From the NCBI RefSeq assembly GCF_030272615.1, contig NC_081406.1:211828997-211892996 (forward strand): 64,000 nt of DNA, given 5' to 3'. Below, in pieces: positions 59,612 to 64,000 of this stretch; the first letter of the stretch is position 1, and each line of letters begins with the position of its first letter. This DNA comes from Cryptomeria japonica. Lineage: Eukaryota; Streptophyta; Pinopsida; Cupressales; Cupressaceae. The notes under the pieces were generated by a model. It was given only the letters and a program-made list of their open reading frames with translations, ran no database searches and was not told the DNA's origin. A program made the position numbers and the translations under genes.

Positions 59612-61184
59612 ATTGGGGCTTCATTGATTGGTTTTGGGAGACATCTTGGAAGGCTTATATTTTTTTTTTAATCTTAGGTTCTGCACATTTTGGAGGCATC
59701 CTAGAGCATTTTTTACCTCACCATTGCATTCAAGAGGCCGTTTCCATAAAAATCAAGTATAAACTCGACCTATTTTGGCAAAAGTCGGATTTTAGGTGTT
59801 GGAGGATTTTTTAACCCAATTCGAGTTGTACGGTACGGATTTTGGGAAAAAAAAAATTATTTTGCAATTTTTTTTTTTATTTGAAAAAACAAAATTAAAT
59901 TGTTGCAGTTTTTTTTTTACAAAAAAAAAAAAGGCGTAAAATCAAATATATTATTTCGGGGGGGTTTTTTAACTCCACCCCCGAAGTAGTCCATACTACC
60001 GTGTCTGTAGAAGTTGACAGACCATACCCGATGACGTTGACCACCGGTCATCCTCGGTAGCCTCGCTGGTCGTCCTCGACAACCCCACCACTCGTCCTCA
60101 GCAGCCCCGCCGACCTGTAGAACACTGCTGGCCACCGTAGCTCCGGCCCCAGCGGCCCCGTCGCCTCCAGACCGCTGGCCCTGACAATCCCACTGGCTCT
60201 AGCCAGGCATTGGCCATCAAGCTTCGGTCATCGGGCTCCACCGGCTCCGGCCACCTATCACCAGTCAGGTCACCAACAACCACTGGTAATCTCGCCTCCC
60301 GCTCAAACACGTCATCTCCCGACGAATCCACAGTTGCCACATGGCAGGAGGCCACTGGCCCGTGGAAAAATAGTGCCACGTCATCTATACAGTCAGCACC
60401 CAATCATCAGCTCAGTCAGTGCCACCTTCAGCATTTCCGTGCGGTCAGCCAGGGGTGCGATGACCATTTTGACAGTCATACGGTTGTCAAATTTAACACA
60501 GTGTTTTGTTGAAGTCAGCATGCATCAGCACTGTTTTGAAAATTTTAGACCCCTCTTCGTTGAGCAATTTGGTTTTTTGGGTCAACTTTAGAGGCTCATA
60601 ACTTGCTCAATTTTGCTCTTTTTTGGGTGCAATTTTTTTTTATTTGGGCTAATTTTTTGTGCTCTCCGCACTGGTGTAGTTATTTTCTAATTTTGATGCA
60701 CAATTTTTTCAAAATTTTCAGATTCTTTTAGTTGTACCTATCCAATCCTCAATTTTTCAACTTCAAAGGCTTCATTTGGGCTCATACGACCTCCTTTACA
60801 AGTGTCATTTTTTTTAAAGTGCATATTTTTTCATCTACTTTCATAATCTATGATCAATTTTTCAGAGATTTTGAGTGGATATTGTACTTTTAGATATTGG
60901 TCCTTTTTTGGCCTACTTGGTACTTGTAATTTGCTTGGATCTTAGTTTAGATCTCTTGCATTTTCAGTTTGAGTCTCCTTTGGCCTCTTTGAGACAGTTG
61001 TAAAGTTGAAATTAGAAGTCCACTTTACCATTTTTTGCAAGTGGCCCATTGTACACGCACTAAGTATAAAGCATCAAATCATCATTTGTTTTTTTGGGGG
61101 GGGGGTTCTTTGATTGAGTGAATTTGGGGGGGTGTCTTGTGTGATTTAGCCTCTCTTTCCTTGTGCTCTTTCATTTTTGTTTCT
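59612..61184 (+). other. copia-2 leader with GC-rich block
   Basis: An unusually long untranslated leader. A sharply bounded GC-rich block (about 59980-60430) made of irregular CCACTGGC / CGGCC / CGTCCTC words sits between T-rich flanks. It yields overlapping open frames on both strands that match nothing I recognise. A poly(G) run lies at about 61098-61107. Confidence 0.6.
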
Positions 61185-62105
61185 ATGAGTCCTCATAAAT
61201 TTCCACCTTTAACTCCTCATAATTATGCATCTTAGAAAATTAAAGCATGGAGCAAACTAATGGAAAAAGGGGTCACGCATTACATAGATGGAACAATAGC
61301 AGCACCACCAGATCCTAAGGATAATCCTAATTTTCAGTTAGAATGACTCACTAAAAATTGCATGGCTCTTGGAACTTTGTGTAAGTATGTATTAGATGAC
61401 CTCATTTTTCACATTGAGAAGTGTTCTACAATCAAAGGGGCTTGGGATATCTTTTAGAAATTGTACTGTCAAGTTGATGAAATCAAAGGTTACAAGATTG
61501 ACAATGAGCTAACCAACTTGGATCCCAAGAGTTTTGATACAATCCAAGATTATGTCACAAAAGCAAATGAGCTAAGAGCAAAGCTTAAGGATTGTGAAAT
61601 TGACAAAAATGATGCTCAGTTGATATTCAACTTCTTGGACAAGCTTGCACTTGAATATGCAACATTTGTTTCTAGCTTCCAAACTCATCGTTTGACAGTG
61701 GGGAGTTCCTACACTATGCCTTCATTTGATGCTTTCATAGAAACGTTGATGTTGGAACAATTTAAGTTGTTGAACATGGGAATTCTCAAGTCTTCAAAGT
61801 CCAAGGCTTTGGTGGCTAATCAAACGAGTCAAGGGAGTCAAGGCAAAGATCCCAGGAAGAAGAAGAAGCAATATAAGAAAAAGCCACAACAGGAAAAAAG
61901 ACAATCACCCTCTCCATCACAAGGGGATTTTTCATCCTCTTCCAAGAAGGGGACTCCACCTAAGAAGGATAAACCAACTTGTGCTTATAGCAAGAAGTAT
62001 GGTCATGATGAGCATTGATGCCACACCAAGGAAGTTGATGAGTTGACACATCTTATTAAGAAGAACAACATCAATTTGCTATTCACCTACAACAAGAAGG
62101 ATTAA
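61185..62105 (+). pseudogene. gag: copia-2 gag, broken
   Basis: ATG at 61185. The frame is interrupted by TAG, TGA and TAG (near 61233, 61344 and 61456) and then open from 61461 to 62018. It has the copia gag pattern FDTIQDYVTKANELRAKL, a Lys/Pro-rich region and a degenerate zinc knuckle (CAYSKKYGHDEH, the second Cys replaced by Ser). A tail with TKEVDELTHLIKKNNIN follows. Confidence 0.82.
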
Positions 62106-62174
62106 TCTCCTGCCACTTACTCATAGTCTAAGGGAAAAGGGCAAGCATTTGTGGCTAAAACAGGTTCTTCACAA

Positions 62175-62591
62175 TAGTGGATACTTGACTTGGGTGCCTC
62201 TTATCACATGGGTTCTACAAAGGAGCAGTTTTCTTCATTGGAGCCATCTAAGGTACCTCACATTAACATAGGTGATGATACACAAGTTGAGGTTGAAGGG
62301 AAAGGTTCAATTGACATGGATGATGGAACATTTAAGAATGTTCCTTATGTTCCTAACTTGTCTACCAATCTTCTATCTATCTACCAAATTAGTCACTATG
62401 GAAATGGGAAAAGAGTTGAGTTTACACTTGATTCAGTTGTGGTAAAGGAACTTGACAATGATGCCTTGGTAGCAGTGGGACAAGTCAATGACAACTCAAG
62501 GCTTTATTCATTCTCCCACTTTGTGTCAAATTCTCCTTCTAGGGCCTTGTTTACTCATTCAAATTTAGAAAGTAAGCTATGGCATGAGTAG
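62175..62591 (+). pseudogene. pol: copia-2 protease
   Basis: WILDLGASYHMGSTKEQF holds the active site as Asp-Leu-Gly, Leu where Ser or Thr is required. The GKGSIDMDDGTFKNVPYVP and LSTNLLSIYQI blocks, typical of plant copia protease, follow. It ends at the WHE of the integrase zinc region (TAG 62589). Confidence 0.82.
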
Positions 62592-63580
62592 TTTGGTCAC
62601 CTCAACTACCACTATCTTCAATATCTTAGTACTAAAGACATGGTCACAGGTCTACCTTGAATCAGGTTTTCAGAGGGTGTATGTTCAGGATGTTGCATGG
62701 GCAAGCATCTCGAGGAGAAGTTTGATAAGGGGAAATATTGGAGAGCTTTGGACATTCTTCAACTTGTTCACAGTGATGTAGAAGGTCAATTTCCATCACC
62801 TTCATTGATGACTACTCCCACTTCACTTGGGTCTATTTTCTTATTCATAAGAGTAAAGTGTTTGACAAATGTATAGACTTCAAGGCTCATGTGGAGAAGT
62901 AATCAAGGAAAGTGGTCAAGATTCTTTGCATAGATAATGGAAGGGAATATGTGAACAAATGACTTGACGATTTTTGTACATTTGAGGGGATTGATCTTTA
63001 GCATTCTATTGCTTACACTCCATAGTAGAACGGAGTTGCAAAATGGAAGAATAGAACTCTCAAAGAAATGGCTAGTTGTATGATACATGCATGTTCTCTT
63101 GATCCCGCCTTTTGGGCAGAGGCTATCAGTTGTGCCACAGACATCCAAAATCAGGTTCCTCACAAAGCTTTGATAGGTATTACTCTTTTTGAGGCTTGGG
63201 CTGGAAGGAAACTGATTGTGAGACATTTCAGAGTCTTTGGGTGTCCAGCATGGGCTCACATTCCTCTGCAGAAATGCAAGGTATTGGAACCTCAAAGTAG
63301 GCCTTGTATTTTGTTGGATATCCCAAGGGTATTAAGGCATATCGATTGATGGATCCTAAGACACATAAGGTGTTTATTGAGAGGAGTGTTCATTTTGAGG
63401 AGAGCTCTCCTAGCTTAGCCTCCTTTCCTCCTCTACCTTCCTCCATTGTGGATAGTCATGAGAGTGATTCGGATGGTGAGACTCTTTTAACTATGACTCC
63501 TAGGGTTACACTTCAACGGGGTCCACTTGTAGTTGAGGAGCCTCATTCTCCACCTCCACCTAGACCTCGTTGGGCTTGAT
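62592..63580 (+). pseudogene. pol: copia-2 integrase, broken
   Basis: The zinc region (FGHLNYHYLQYLS) and core pieces are scattered over three frames by shifts. LVHSDVEGQFP holds the first Asp. The middle (62830-63060) is heavily damaged. MASCMIHACSLDPAFWAEA and FEAWAGRKLIVRHFRVFGC (63068-63300) and KAYRLMDPKTHKVFIERSV (63304-63390) are the usual C-terminal integrase blocks. A Pro/Ser-rich hinge follows to 63580. Confidence 0.8.
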
Positions 63581-64000
63581 TGACACTTGAGTCTGTGGGT
63601 TCTCTTGTTAGGGATCCTTCAGATACATGGAGGACTCAATCACAACATCAGGATCTTCTACATGCATACATTGCTACCCCTTTCGATCCTTAGACATTTT
63701 AGGAATCATTAAGGGTTCTCGAGTGGGACCAAGCTATGAAGGAAGAGTATAGTTCCTTGATGAGGAACAACACATGGGAGTTAGTCCCTCTCCCTAAGGG
63801 GAGAAAGATGGTTCGATGTAAGTGGATCTATTAGACCAAGTTTTCAGGGGGTGGTGTTGTGGATAAGTATAAGGCTCAGCTTGTTGTGAAAGGTTTCTCT
63901 CAGGTTCCAGGTGTTGACTATACTGAGACCTTTGCACCCATAGCCAAGATGAACTCCATTCACTTGACACTTGCTATTGTTGCAGTTCATGGTTGGGTTG
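63581..64000 (+). pseudogene. pol: copia-2 reverse transcriptase, N-terminal part
   Basis: WDQAMKEEYSSLMRNNTWE, LVPLPKGRKMVRCKWIY and KGFSQVPGVDYTETFAPIAK are the first RT blocks of a plant copia. A TAG near 63834 interrupts it, and the window ends before the catalytic motif. Confidence 0.85.

Larger units (their letters stand above)
59151..64000 (+). mobile_element. Ty1/copia element copia-2, 5' part
   Basis: LTR 59151-59598, primer site, 1.6-kb leader, gag, protease, integrase and the start of RT; the rest lies beyond the window. It is a different family from copia-1 by LTR sequence and protein. Stops and frameshifts occur throughout. The second LTR, and therefore the target duplication, cannot be checked here. 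Confidence 0.88.

Noticed and set aside
60098..60512. Overlapping open frames of about 100 codons in the copia-2 leader
   Set aside because: Both strands are open because the block is GC-rich; no recognisable motif and no start context.

Overview
The window is intergenic plant DNA made almost entirely of nested LTR retrotransposons. No host gene, tRNA or rRNA gene was recognised. Large gag-less Tat-lineage Ty3/gypsy elements, decayed Ty1/copia elements and an AT-rich background suggest a large-genome land plant. A conifer-like gymnosperm is my guess, but the sequence does not prove it.

Layout. Positions 1-4202 and 54035-59150 are AT-rich non-coding DNA. They carry diverged copies of a long repeat (here R1) and an ~81-bp minisatellite. 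The minisatellite was split by a Ty1/copia element (copia-1, 4203-54034) that left a 5-bp TACAA duplication. Copia-1 was later split inside its reverse transcriptase/RNase H region by a Tat-type Ty3/gypsy element on the + strand (element B, about 9284-50302). Two related Tat elements on the - strand then entered B: element A (9322-21989, TSD ACTAC) near the start of B's 5' LTR, and element C (28893-39908, inferred TSD ATACT) in B's coding region. The 3' LTR of copia-1 also received a 1,198-bp element with TG...CA ends and a CTTAT duplication, best read as a solo LTR. A second copia element (copia-2) starts at 59151 inside an R1 copy and runs off the window.

Main biological point. All three Tat elements carry, between pol and the 3' LTR and on the strand opposite to pol, a gene for a plant mobile domain (PMD, MAIN/MAIL-like) protein. 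Its structure can be read directly: a 25-27-codon first exon, a phase-0 GT-AG intron, a long PMD exon and, in A and C, an acidic tail, a second 80-bp intron and a charged last exon. In both element families intron 1 holds an array of a short family-specific motif. The same motif also occurs in that family's LTR (A/C) or 5' leader (B). This suggests, as a hypothesis only, a self-recognition arrangement in which an antisense-encoded protein acts on its own element.

State of the genes. Every coding region here is broken by stops or frameshifts, mostly of the C-to-T type expected from deamination of methylated cytosine. A and C have no recognisable gag. C has also lost about 1.7 kb of pol (the C-terminal half of RT and both RNase H domains), yet its PMD exon is the best preserved in the window.
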